A stretch of DNA of 37,191 bases. It comes from Gammaproteobacteria bacterium (GTDB lineage Bacteria; Pseudomonadota; Gammaproteobacteria; SZUA-229). The notes below the pieces were generated by a model, which was given only the letters and a program-made list of their open reading frames with translations, had not been told where the DNA came from and searched no databases. This document shows, in pieces, positions 17,739-25,945 of this stretch. How positions within the stretch are numbered: the first letter of the stretch is position 1; the number at the start of each line of letters is the position of its first letter. The stretch is from the NCBI GenBank assembly GCA_030595185.1, contig JAUVDT010000010.1, forward strand, positions 1-37,191. Direction: 5' to 3'. A program made the position numbers and the translations under genes.

Positions 17739-18834
17739 TTATTTCAATCCTGAAAAATAGAAGTCCATCATCGCTTTGGGAAACTGATTTAAGGACATTT
17801 CGCGGCCAACAGCACCTTTTTTTAGCGCTTCTTTTGGCATGCCATAAACAACGCAACTTGCTTCATTTTCACCCAGAGTTGGGCTACCTGATTGTTTCAT
17901 TTCTAACAAGCCAGATGCGCCATCATCCCCCATACCCGTCATAATGATACCCATGGCATTTTTACCGGCGCACTGCGCAACAGATCGAAATAACACATCA
18001 ACAGATGGCTTATGACGACTCACAAGAGGACCATCTTTAACGCTTATTTTATAAAGTGCGCCACTGCGTTTTATCATCATGTGTTTATCACCTTGAGCAA
18101 TATACGCATGACCAGCAAGCACGGTTTCACCATCGACACCTTCTTTTACAACAATTTCACAAACGCTGTTTAAGCGTTGTGCAAAAGCAGCTGTAAATGA
18201 ACCCGGCATATGTTGAACAATAACGATACCCGGGCTAACTCTTGGCATTTGCGTCAGTACTTTTTCCAGAGCTGTTGTCCCGCCTGTCGAGGTACCAATC
18301 GCTATAATGCGCTCTGTGGTTCTCAGCATGGCTGAATCGGCTGGTGCTTTTAACATGGCATCAGCTGTCAACTTAGCCCTTACTTCGGCTACCGGAGGAG
18401 CATTACTAACAGGTTGAGATTTTTTTTTTGAGTTTTGCTTTTGATGCAGCTCTTATTGCATGAGCGATTTCTTTGGCTGATTCTTCAAGAAAGCCTTTTA
18501 CGCCTAGTTTAGGCTTCGTCACTATTTCCACTGCCCCAGCAGACATTGCCTGCATGGTCGTTTCTGCGCCTTTTTCAGTTAATGTTGAACACATAACCAC
18601 CGGGGTAGGGTGCTCTTTCATTACTTTTTTGAGGAAAGTGATGCCATCCATTCTTGGCATTTCTACATCAAGCGTAATGACATCGGGCCATTTTTTTTCC
18701 ATATGCTTGAACGCAAATATGGGGTCTTGCGCTGCCGCACACACCTCCATATCTGGCTGAGAGCTGATGATATCGGTTAAGACCTTTCTAACAACTGCAG
18801 AGTCATCAACCACGAGTACTTGTATTTTTTTCAT
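17739..18834 (-). pseudogene. cheB: CheB chemoreceptor methylesterase, frameshifted in the linker
   Basis: CheB removes methyl groups from receptors and deamidates glutamines. Two adjacent ORFs make up one gene. The first (18834-18406, ATG with AAGG five bases upstream) is the receiver domain: [31 protein letters not shown]. The second (to 17739) is the esterase domain with [11 protein letters not shown] (Ser), [14 protein letters not shown] (His) and [12 protein letters not shown] (Asp). They meet at a run of ten A on the coding strand. With nine A the frame continues from KLKKK into [13 protein letters not shown], a typical linker, giving a full protein of about 364 aa. Both halves are otherwise intact. 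Possible causes are an assembly or sequencing error, a true mutation, phase variation, or RNA polymerase slippage restoring the frame. Confidence 0.9.
18420..18429 (-). repeat. Homopolymer A10 (coding strand) in cheB linker
   Basis: Ten consecutive T on the plus strand, read as ten A in cheB. Removing one base or adding two joins the two cheB frames. Tracts of this length are prone to replication and transcription slippage and to sequencing error. Confidence 0.9.
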
Positions 18835-18952
18835 TGGAGCCTTAAAAAGTATTTTTATGACATATTCTTCACATACTTATAGCTGCAATATCATGAAGTG
18901 CCAGTTACTCTTTAATAAATAAGACTTATATCAACTAAAATAAACGATCCTT

Positions 18953-19732
18953 TTAGACCCGTTGCTGTTTTTTAACTTTCTCCCACATCTCTATTAATTC
19001 CTCTTCAGATTTATCTGTCATGGCTTCCCCATCGCACATTGATTCAACTTGCCGAAATCGTGCTTCAAACTTATTACTGGCTTTACGCAATGAGTCCTCA
19101 GCATCAATTTTTAAGTGCCTTGACAAATTAACGACTGAAAAGAGTAAATCACCAATTTCTTCTTCTAAGTTACTTCTGTCATTGTTTTTAACAGCTGCTT
19201 TTACTTCTAACAATTCTTCATCAATTTTGTCGTAAACAGGCTCAAGCTCTTTCCAGTCAAACCCAACCTTTGCAACCTTAGACTGCATTTTCTGAGCGCA
19301 CTTTAATGCGGGTAACGCTTTGCTCAAACCGTCCAGAACACTCTTTTCAACTTCTTTCTTATTTTCCCGTTCTTGTTTTTTATTGTCTTCCCAGGCTTTA
19401 GAAAATGCTGCTTCATTTTCGTAAACCGTATCTGCAAACACATGTGGATGACGTCGTGTCATTTTTTCTACGATAGCTTCAACCACATCATAAAAAGTAA
19501 AATCACCTTGTTCTTCTGCCAGTCGTGCATAAAAAACGATTTGAAAAAGAAGATCCCCTAGTTCCAGCCTTAATTCAGACATATCGTTATTATCAATCGC
19601 CTCAGCCACTTCATAGACTTCTTCTATTGTGTAGGGAACAATGGATGCAAAGGTTTGTTTTAAGTCCCACGGACACCCTGTTTCCGGTGTTCTTAATGCC
19701 GTCATCAATTCTAATAACTTTTCTATTTGCAT
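18953..19732 (-). CDS. mazG: MazG nucleoside triphosphate pyrophosphohydrolase
   Basis: Hydrolyses NTPs and dNTPs to monophosphate plus pyrophosphate, cleaning nucleotide pools. The 259-aa protein has two MazG domains. The first has GCPWDLKQTFASI and the metal-binding YTIEEVYEVAEAI and LGDLLFQIVFYARL. The second has EELLEVKAA and EEEIGDLLFSVVNLSRHL. Length matches the E. coli protein (about 263). The track ORF is 10 codons longer, but the ATG at 19732 (MQIEKLLELM) is preceded by GGA at a suitable distance and matches family N-termini. The upstream extension would run into the terminator hairpin of the preceding gene. Confidence 0.93.
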   Translation of the reverse strand: MQIEKLLELMTALRTPETGCPWDLKQTFASIVPYTIEEVYEVAEAIDNNDMSELRLELGDLLFQIVFYARLAEEQGDFTFYDVVEAIVEKMTRRHPHVFADTVYENEAAFSKAWEDNKKQERENKKEVEKSVLDGLSKALPALKCAQKMQSKVAKVGFDWKELEPVYDKIDEELLEVKAAVKNNDRSNLEEEIGDLLFSVVNLSRHLKIDAEDSLRKASNKFEARFRQVESMCDGEAMTDKSEEELIEMWEKVKKQQRV

Positions 19733-19745
19733 TTTATTTTTCCAT

Positions 19746-19776
19746 AAAAAAAGCGAACCCAAGGGCTCGCTTTTTA
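19746..19776 (-). terminator. Intrinsic terminator after the YfaZ-like gene
   Basis: On the minus strand AAGCGAGCCC-TTGG-GTTCGCTT forms a hairpin with one internal mismatch, followed by a run of seven T ending at the mazG leader. On the plus strand the hairpin also ends in five T, so it may work both ways. Confidence 0.7.
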
Positions 19777-19799
19777 TTAATCAAACTATTCACTGTCGA

Positions 19800-20378
19800 T
19801 CAAAAACTAAGACGAATTCCAATATGAGATGAGTTATCAATCTTATATTCATTCAAGGCATCATCTTGTAATGTAACTGTTTTATAACCAATATAAGCCC
19901 TGGCACTAGGAGACACTTCCAGCTCTAAAGCAAAACGCGCCTCAGAAAAACTGCTTGTATCACCAAAGCCTGTAATAGTCGGTACAGTATATGCTTCAAC
20001 TAATATGGCAACTGGTGTTGATGAAGAAAACACATAACGCAATAGTCCACCAATACCCAGACCACCGCCCTGAACATCTGCAGCATCAACATCCACGAAA
20101 AAAGCTTTCACACCCACGCCAAACTGCAATGCACGTTTACTGCCAGCGCCATTTCCACTGATTAAAAATGAACCTGACAACATCACATCATCTGTTTCAT
20201 TAAAATAATAACCCCAGGCCACATCTGAACCACCATAACCAAAGGTAGATGATTTGTATAAATAGAGCACTTCGGCCGATTCATTTGCCACTCTAAATTC
20301 AAAGCCTTTTGCACTGCTCTGGAAGCTAGCAAGCATCATGAATAATACTGATATCACTAATGTATAAGTTGAACGCAT
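19800..20378 (-). CDS. YfaZ-like outer membrane protein
   Basis: A predicted outer-membrane beta-barrel of 192 aa; function of the YfaZ family is not known. The N-terminus is a signal peptide (about residues 1-24, ending SFQSSAKG). The mature part is rich in alternating hydrophobic strands and ends in Phe (IGIRLSF), as barrel proteins do. The stretch GGLGIGGLLRY, then EAYTVPTITGFGDTSSF and the end resemble YfaZ. The ATG at 20378 (MRSTYTLV) is chosen over the track's 20393 because GGGAA then lies about eight bases upstream. It has its own promoter (overlapping the soeC terminator) and its own terminator, so it is probably monocistronic. Confidence 0.7.
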   Translation of the reverse strand: MRSTYTLVISVLFMMLASFQSSAKGFEFRVANESAEVLYLYKSSTFGYGGSDVAWGYYFNETDDVMLSGSFLISGNGAGSKRALQFGVGVKAFFVDVDAADVQGGGLGIGGLLRYVFSSSTPVAILVEAYTVPTITGFGDTSSFSEARFALELEVSPSARAYIGYKTVTLQDDALNEYKIDNSSHIGIRLSF

Positions 20379-20393
20379 ATAATATTTTCCCAT

Positions 20394-20439
20394 AAAAAAA
20401 CGCCGAATATGAGGCGATTATACCCCAGAATCCGGCGTT
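20394..20439 (-). terminator. Intrinsic terminator after soeC
   Basis: On the minus strand AACGCCG pairs with CGGCGTT around a 27-nt loop and is followed by seven further T. It begins about 30 nt after the soeC stop. The long loop contains the TATAAT of the next gene's putative promoter. Confidence 0.6.
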
Positions 20440-20445
20440 GGATAA
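20417..20445 (-). promoter_or_regulatory. Putative promoter of the YfaZ-like gene
   Basis: A perfect TATAAT lies 17 nt after TTATCC (3 of 6 at -35) on the minus strand, about 39 nt before the ATG at 20378. It is embedded in the soeC terminator. Confidence 0.5.
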
Positions 20446-20469
20446 TCTGTTAACTAAATCTGTGAAAAA

Positions 20470-21453
20470 TTACACAGTTTGGTAGTACAGATTTTGCGGA
20501 TGATTCGCTTGAGCAAAGAAGTACCAACGCTCAAAAATCAAGCCTGCATATTGAACAACAAAAGCAGCAACCAATAGACCACTGTCTGCTGTGTCTAAAC
20601 CCATTGCTAATAAGATCACAGGAATTGGGAATACCAATACCATGAAAATGTATTTAACAGATTTCAAAAAGGCTTTCGTTTTTCCGTGGAAGTACTCACG
20701 TGTATTGTAAGAACCACCCTGCATACCCATCGCTTTTTGCTGAATTTGCGGATGGCGAATACCAATCGCAGATTGCATTGACGATTTATGCTTGATACGA
20801 GAATTACGGAACAAAGACGCTAAGCGAGTCAGTAAAACAAGAACCGTTAAGATAATTGCCCAAACCGTGAAGAACTTAGTCATGTCTGCCGCATCATAAA
20901 AACTACTGAACGCCGCAGCCAGGGTGAAACCTGATGCAGTACCGAACAAAGCGTAATTAATAATCGTAAATGGCGTTGCCCATTCTTGCAAAAACTTAAT
21001 GCAAGCGTAGATCATGCCCGTGCAAACAAACAATATAAATGCTGCAATCGCACCAATACTACCGGCAACTAACAAGCTATAACTGAAGTTATTACCTGTC
21101 GCACTGCTGTAGATAATGCCGTCTAAACCAAACCAGTGCATCACACCGTAAATGGTAATCATCAGCATCATAAATGGTAATGCGATAACTTCACGAGATA
21201 ACCATGAAGTACGCCATTTAGTTGCCGAACGCCAGGCGCGTTCTGGATGACCTAAGTGAAAGACAGATGCGATCAAACCACCCATCATTAAAATAAGTGC
21301 AAACAAACTACCTAACCCAAAAAAGTTAGTGTCTGACATTGAAGGCAATAAATTCAGTTCAGTATAAGCCTGAGCTGAAAAAAGAGCCAAAAACAAACCC
21401 TGACCAGCACCGATCAAAGTCGTTAAAAATATTACTGAAAACGCAGGATGCAT
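20470..21453 (-). CDS. soeC: SoeC membrane anchor of sulfite dehydrogenase (DmsC/NrfD-like)
   Basis: Quinone-reactive membrane subunit of the complex. The 327-aa protein has about eight hydrophobic helices and the DmsC-family pattern: an N-terminal HPAFSVIFLTTLIGAGQG, FHLGHPERAW and RTSWLSREV. It would pass electrons from sulfite oxidation to the quinone pool. The track ORF starts at 21489, but an AGGAG lies seven bases before the ATG at 21453 (MHPAFSV), which matches the usual family start, so I use that. It is separated from soeB by 454 nt of repeats and hairpins, unusual for subunits of one complex, but shares its strand and is followed by a terminator. Confidence 0.85.
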   Translation of the reverse strand: MHPAFSVIFLTTLIGAGQGLFLALFSAQAYTELNLLPSMSDTNFFGLGSLFALILMMGGLIASVFHLGHPERAWRSATKWRTSWLSREVIALPFMMLMITIYGVMHWFGLDGIIYSSATGNNFSYSLLVAGSIGAIAAFILFVCTGMIYACIKFLQEWATPFTIINYALFGTASGFTLAAAFSSFYDAADMTKFFTVWAIILTVLVLLTRLASLFRNSRIKHKSSMQSAIGIRHPQIQQKAMGMQGGSYNTREYFHGKTKAFLKSVKYIFMVLVFPIPVILLAMGLDTADSGLLVAAFVVQYAGLIFERWYFFAQANHPQNLYYQTV

Positions 21454-21562
21454 AGCATTACTCCTGAGATTAAAAATTATGTTGGCCATTTATATTTAAA
21501 CAAACAATCCAACTACTATTTATTTTAGCTTCTTCATTCTCATTATTATGAGATTTAAAGTA

Positions 21563-21618
21563 AGGGGAAGTTTTTAAATCGCTTCCCCTCACCCTAGCCC
21601 TCTCCCAAAGGAGAGGGG
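21563..21618. repeat. Paired hairpins, REP-like, in the soeB-soeC gap
   Basis: AGGGGAAG pairs with CTTCCCCT around an 11-nt loop. Directly after it CCCTCTCC pairs with GGAGAGGG around CAAA. The CCCTCACCCTAGCCCTCTCCC stretch has the look of a dispersed extragenic palindrome common in proteobacteria. No T-run follows on the minus strand, so it may stabilise mRNA ends rather than terminate. Confidence 0.6.
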
Positions 21619-21750
21619 ACTAAGTCAAAAACTAAAACTTAAATCTTGAAACCATTTACCAAACTTTCTAGAACGAAGGATCAACTCTCAAAAACTGTCT
21701 CAAAGAAACTACCTCTAAGAGGCCATCTCTAAGAAACGAGAGATTTTGTT

Positions 21751-21895
21751 CGCGAGCAAGGCGCGGGAATAGTTTGAGCGCGGAGCGTACACGTAGGCAG
21801 CTCTCACACATCCCTGTGTTTCACTGCACCTGAACATCCCTGTTCAATGTACGTGAGCACTCAAACTATTTCTGCAACGCCGCTCCCGGACAAAA
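21751..21895. repeat. Composite intergenic inverted-repeat element
   Basis: Outer arms AATAGTTTGAG (21768-21778) and CTCAAACTATT (21860-21870) are perfect inverses, with ACGTA/TACGT further inside. Between them are two small hairpins with the same TCCC loop: ACACA-TCCC-TGTGT and GAACA-TCCC-TGTTC. The GC-rich flanks (GGCGCGGGAA and AACGCCGCTCCCGG) partly mirror each other. No transposase is present. It looks like a non-autonomous dispersed repeat. It runs up to the soeB stop codon; the rest of the 454-nt gap holds nothing I recognise. Confidence 0.55.
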
Positions 21896-21907
21896 GATCC
21901 ATTTCGA

Positions 21908-22633
21908 CTACCAGCTGGTTGAATCATCCAGAGTCGGAACATCCAATGGTTCAACTGAATGTTCTTTGTTTAGTGGGTTGTCCGCACGCTGCAACTCATC
22001 TTCATGATAATGCACTTTCGTCTTACGACGTGGCAAGTAATGATTCGATGGATTCGTTCCCCACTCAGGCATCAACTGGTAACCCGCGTTATCGCGAATT
22101 GCTTCTGATACTTCTGACTCTGGATCATGTACGTCACCAAACAAACGTGCGCTTGTTGGGCAAGCCATAACACAGGCTGGTTTACGTTCATTTTCTGGTA
22201 AAGATTCGTCATAAATACGATCCACACACAAAGTACATTTTTTCATGACTTTCTGATGTTCGTCGAATTCACGCGCACCGTATGGGCAAGCCCATGAGCA
22301 GTATTTACAACCGATACATTTGTCGTAATTTACTAATACGATACCGTCTTCATCACGCTTGAAGCTTGCACCTGTTGGGCAAACTGGAACACAAGGCGCA
22401 TCTTCACAATGTAGGCAAGACTTAGGAAAGTGCAGTGTTTCCGTTTTAGGGAAAGTACCAATTTCATAAGTTTGTACACGGTTAAAGAAAGTACCTGTTG
22501 GGTCTTTGCTGTACGGATTTTCATCCGTCATAGCACCAGCAGGGCCTGACGTGTTCCATTCTTTACATGAAGTTACACACGCGTGACAACCTACACAAAC
22601 ATTTAAATCAATAACAAGGGCTAACTGTGTCAT
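21908..22633 (-). CDS. soeB: SoeB iron-sulfur subunit of sulfite dehydrogenase
   Basis: Electron-transfer subunit with four [4Fe-4S] clusters linking the molybdenum subunit to the membrane anchor. The 241-aa protein shows cysteine groups VCVGCHACVTSCKEW, SCLHCEDAPCVPVCPTGA, KCIGCKYCSWACPYGA and KKCTLCVDRI with a later CVMACPTSA. It belongs to the DmsB/PsrB family. The ATG follows the soeA stop immediately (TAAATG), with AAGGAG inside the end of soeA, so translation is coupled. A C-terminal extension of about 50 residues (KVHYHEDELQRADNP) resembles that of sulfur oxidizers. No signal peptide, as expected for a cytoplasmic enzyme. Confidence 0.9.
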   Translation of the reverse strand: MTQLALVIDLNVCVGCHACVTSCKEWNTSGPAGAMTDENPYSKDPTGTFFNRVQTYEIGTFPKTETLHFPKSCLHCEDAPCVPVCPTGASFKRDEDGIVLVNYDKCIGCKYCSWACPYGAREFDEHQKVMKKCTLCVDRIYDESLPENERKPACVMACPTSARLFGDVHDPESEVSEAIRDNAGYQLMPEWGTNPSNHYLPRRKTKVHYHEDELQRADNPLNKEHSVEPLDVPTLDDSTSW

Positions 22634-25534
22634 TTATTTAGCTCCTTTTTTAGCAAATTTTCCGGCGAAGTATCGAACGATCGAACGACGTTTTTCCATG
22701 CCCGGGAATAATGGCAATGTGTCAAATGTCGGGAAAGTTTCTTTTGGCTCGTCATCTTCTGCTTTATATACACGTACACGTACATCGTACCAACCCGCCT
22801 GACCTGTAATCGGGTCAGAGTTTGATACGTGTTCGCCACATTCATTTTTCGGTAGTTCTTCTGAGATCAGGTGATTCAGTAAGAAACCTTTATTTGATTC
22901 GTTGGCACTCTTATCCAGATTCCACGCACCACTAGCCTTACCGATTGAGTTCCAGGTCCAGATTGTTCCTGGCTCAACAGCTTCTGAATAACGCGCTAAA
23001 CAACGCACTTTACCGTGCATTGATTCAGCCCACATCCAGCCACCGTCTTCAATACCCTGCGCTTGTGCAGTTGAAGGGTGAATGTGCATGTAGTTATGCG
23101 TATGGATCTGACGTAACCAGGCGTTCTGCGAATCCCACGAATGGTACATCGCCATTGGACGTTGAGTTAGGGCATTTAATGGATATTTATGTTTATCCGT
23201 TAATTGCGACTCTAACGTCTCGCTGTAGAACGGTAGCGGATCAAAGTGCTCTCTTACGCGTTCACGCAAATGCTCTGGTGGTTGTTTACCTTTACGTTTG
23301 CCTTCTGCTGCTAAACGGAACTGCTGCAATACTTCAGAATAAATGTGAACATTTATCGGTTCTGCATAACGCGTTAAACTGTGATCTTGTGCCCAGGTTA
23401 AGTAACCTTTATTCCAGTTACGCATGTACTGGTAAGACTTCGGCAGGTGATGATGATAAACGCAATCGTTCTTCTCATACATTTCCCACTGACTTGGGTT
23501 CGGCTCACCTTTCATGAACTTCTCGCCGCCTTTACCACGCCAGCCAGATAAGAAACCGATACCAGAACCTGGTGCTGTTTCAAAGTTCACAACGAAATCA
23601 GGATAGTCACGGTATTTACGTGAACCATCTTTGTTAGTAAACGCCGGTAAACCTAAACGCGAACCTAACTCAATAATTACTTCCTGGAATGGTTTGCAAT
23701 CACCTTTTGGTGGTACAACCGGAATACGTACTGAATCAACCGGGCCTTCAAATTCTGAGATCGGACGATCAAGCATCGACATTACATCGTGACGCTCAAG
23801 GTAAGTTGTATCTGGTAGAACCAAGTCAGCAAACGCAACCGTTTCAGATTGGAACGCATCACAAACGATTAAGAATGGAATCTTGAATTCACCGTTCTCT
23901 TCTTTGTCGTTCAACATCTTACGCACTTCAGACGTATTCATGCTTGAGTTCCAGGCCATGTTCGCCATGAAGATCATCAGTGTATCAATTTTGTACGGGT
24001 CGCCGCGCCATGCGTTAGTGATCGCATTGTGCATTAAGCCGTGAGCCGATAATGGGAATTCCCATGAAAACGCTTTATCGATACGAACCGGTTCATTGTT
24101 TTCATCAACAAACAAATCATCTGGACTTGCTGGCCAACCCAAAGGCATACCATTTAATGGTGTGTTTGGCTTAACATCGTCCGGGCTGTTTGGCGGCTTC
24201 GCGCAAGGCGGAATAGGACGAGGGAATGGCGCTTTATGGCGGAAACCACCTGGGCGGTCAATCGTACCTAACAATGTCATTACTATAGATAATGAACGAA
24301 TCGTTTGGAAACCGTTAGAGTGAGCTGCCAAACCACGCATTGCGTGGAAAGAAACAGGATTACCCGTTACGGTGTCATGGTCATTGCCCCAAACATCAGT
24401 CCAGGCGATCGGTAACTCAATTTTCTCATCACGAGCCACAATACCCATTTCATGCGCAAGGCGTGTAATGGTTTCAGCAGGAATACCTGTGATCGCCGCA
24501 GCCCATTCTGGCGTGTACTCTTCAACGCGTTCTTTCAATAACTGCATTGAAGACTTAACAGCCGTACCATTCTCTAATGTGTAAGAACCTAACAGGAACG
24601 GATCAGCACCTTTAGTGTGTGTGATAACCGGCTTGTTCTCGTTACGATCCCACCACAGTTTATTCTCAGGATCGAAGCAGCCTTCGCCAACTTCCAGTTC
24701 CTTGTTACGAATAAACATACCAAATTCATCGCTGTCTGGATCCTGGTTTACAAGTTCCGCAGCATTGGTGTATTGAACAAGGAACTCACGGTCATACAAA
24801 CCTTGAGCAATCAAAACATTGGTGATGGCTAGTAATAACGCACCATCAGTACCTGGCTTGATTGGAACCCACTCATCAGCAATCGCAGAGTAACCAGTAC
24901 GAACAGGGTTTACAGAGATGAAACGACCACCATTGCGCTTGAATTTAGACAAGGCAATTTTCATTGGATTTGAGTGATGATCTTCCGCTGTACCAATCAT
25001 TATGAACAGACGTGAACGCTCTAGATCTGGACCACCGAATTCCCAGAAAGAACCACCGATGGTGTAGATCATGCCGGTTGCCATGTTCACAGAACAGAAA
25101 CCACCGTGTGCCGCGTAGTTAGGTGTTCCAAACTGTTTAGCAAACATACCCGTTAGAGCCTGCATTTGGTCACGACCTGTGAACAATGCAAATTTCTTAG
25201 GATCTGTGCCGCGTAAATGACGTAGACGTTCTTCCATTACATCGAAAGCTTTGTCCCAGCTGATTTCTTCAAAATCACCAGCTCCACGTTCCGCGCCTTC
25301 TTTACGCATTAATGGCTTAGTTAAACGTGCAGGAGAATATTGCTTCATGATGCCCGAAGCACCTTTCGCACAGATTACACCTTTGTTTAATGGATGATCC
25401 GGATTACCCTGGATATAACGAACTTCGTTATCGCGCAAAGTAACTCGGATACCACAACGACAGGCACACATGTAACAGGTAGTGTTCTTTACCTCTGTGC
25501 GACCGTCACCAGCATTAGCAGTTGTCGTATTCAT
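22634..25534 (-). CDS. soeA: SoeA molybdopterin subunit of cytoplasmic sulfite dehydrogenase
   Basis: Catalytic subunit oxidising sulfite to sulfate with a Mo-bis(MGD) cofactor. The 966-aa protein begins without a Tat signal (MNTTTANAGDG), so it is cytoplasmic, unlike periplasmic DMSO or polysulfide reductases. A [4Fe-4S] site is formed by TTCYMCACRCGIRV and VICAKGASG. The segments FTGRDQMQALTGMFAKQFG, AAHGGFCSVNMA (probable Mo-ligating Cys) and IGTAEDHHSNPMK match what I recall of SoeA from purple sulfur bacteria. Arsenate or polysulfide reductase is the main alternative. Neighbouring soeB, soeC and moaA support the call. Leader of 411 nt to moaA with several inverted repeats. Confidence 0.88.
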   Translation of the reverse strand: MNTTTANAGDGRTEVKNTTCYMCACRCGIRVTLRDNEVRYIQGNPDHPLNKGVICAKGASGIMKQYSPARLTKPLMRKEGAERGAGDFEEISWDKAFDVMEERLRHLRGTDPKKFALFTGRDQMQALTGMFAKQFGTPNYAAHGGFCSVNMATGMIYTIGGSFWEFGGPDLERSRLFIMIGTAEDHHSNPMKIALSKFKRNGGRFISVNPVRTGYSAIADEWVPIKPGTDGALLLAITNVLIAQGLYDREFLVQYTNAAELVNQDPDSDEFGMFIRNKELEVGEGCFDPENKLWWDRNENKPVITHTKGADPFLLGSYTLENGTAVKSSMQLLKERVEEYTPEWAAAITGIPAETITRLAHEMGIVARDEKIELPIAWTDVWGNDHDTVTGNPVSFHAMRGLAAHSNGFQTIRSLSIVMTLLGTIDRPGGFRHKAPFPRPIPPCAKPPNSPDDVKPNTPLNGMPLGWPASPDDLFVDENNEPVRIDKAFSWEFPLSAHGLMHNAITNAWRGDPYKIDTLMIFMANMAWNSSMNTSEVRKMLNDKEENGEFKIPFLIVCDAFQSETVAFADLVLPDTTYLERHDVMSMLDRPISEFEGPVDSVRIPVVPPKGDCKPFQEVIIELGSRLGLPAFTNKDGSRKYRDYPDFVVNFETAPGSGIGFLSGWRGKGGEKFMKGEPNPSQWEMYEKNDCVYHHHLPKSYQYMRNWNKGYLTWAQDHSLTRYAEPINVHIYSEVLQQFRLAAEGKRKGKQPPEHLRERVREHFDPLPFYSETLESQLTDKHKYPLNALTQRPMAMYHSWDSQNAWLRQIHTHNYMHIHPSTAQAQGIEDGGWMWAESMHGKVRCLARYSEAVEPGTIWTWNSIGKASGAWNLDKSANESNKGFLLNHLISEELPKNECGEHVSNSDPITGQAGWYDVRVRVYKAEDDEPKETFPTFDTLPLFPGMEKRRSIVRYFAGKFAKKGAK

Positions 25535-25585
25535 ATAATATCAATACCTATTGGGTCTTTTTTAGGGGGGCGAACCAGCCACCTC

Positions 25586-25597
25586 GTCGTTAACGAC
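25586..25597. repeat. 12-bp perfect palindrome in soeA leader
   Basis: GTCGTTAACGAC is self-complementary and lies about 55 nt upstream of the soeA start, in an untranslated GC-rich stretch. It could be an operator or part of a leader hairpin. Confidence 0.4.
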
Positions 25598-25639
25598 AAG
25601 CTAACTAGAATCGGTAGCCGCTATATAAGGGAGTATGGA

Positions 25640-25656
25640 GTATAGACAATCTATAC
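25640..25656. promoter_or_regulatory. Inverted repeat GTATAG-N5-CTATAC between soeA and moaA
   Basis: Perfect 6-bp arms spaced by 5 nt, about 110 nt upstream of soeA and 290 nt upstream of moaA. The arrangement suits binding of a dimeric regulator. No regulator gene is nearby. Confidence 0.35.
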
Positions 25657-25732
25657 AAAAAGCCCTTTATACAGCCCGCCAATACCGACTTTTTTAAAAA
25701 TCTTTAATGTTTTTCAGACGAGCGTCATCGCC

Positions 25733-25761
25733 CAGACTGAAAAATTCAGCCGTGCAGTCTG
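25733..25761. promoter_or_regulatory. Mutually exclusive hairpins in moaA/soeA intergenic region
   Basis: CAGACTG (25733-25739) pairs with CAGTCTG (25755-25761). A shorter hairpin CTGAA-AAA-TTCAG (25737-25749) shares three bases with the outer left arm, so the two cannot form together. It lies about 185 nt before moaA. I could not match it to the Moco riboswitch consensus. The remaining intergenic sequence to moaA is A/T-rich with nothing recognised. Confidence 0.35.
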
Positions 25762-25945
25762 CCTGCAACCGAAGCAACAATCAAAATAGAATTTTTAATC
25801 GTTCGATAAGTAGTATTTATGTATATAAGAATTTGTTAATTTAAGAGCATTAGAATATACACTTACTCTTAATTTCGATTGAAAATTAAGCTAAACTTGA
25901 AACATATCAATCTTCGCGTGGTCAATAGGTCTATACTTATCGACA

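Noticed and set aside
9606-18834. Interpretation of the che cluster as a flagellar chemotaxis operon
   Set aside because: No flagellar, motor or cheZ genes and no sigma28-type promoter were found, so a motor output cannot be claimed from this window.
18835-18952. Second FNR-like site (TTGATATAAGTCTT on the minus strand) upstream of cheB
   Set aside because: Only one half-site matches; the other half has two mismatches or more.
21847-22170. 107-aa plus-strand ORF over the soeB end and the repeat element
   Set aside because: Runs antisense to conserved soeB cysteine motifs; no family features.
22945-23517. 190-aa plus-strand ORF opposite soeA
   Set aside because: Antisense shadow of a well-conserved coding region with low-complexity translation.
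22634-25534. Reading the molybdoenzyme as polysulfide, thiosulfate or DMSO reductase
   Set aside because: Those are exported by a Tat signal, absent here; the cytoplasmic form and recalled SoeA motifs favour sulfite dehydrogenase.
25700-25800. Possible Moco riboswitch before moaA
   Set aside because: Hairpins are present, but I could not align them with the known Moco RNA conserved elements, so only a structured region is reported.
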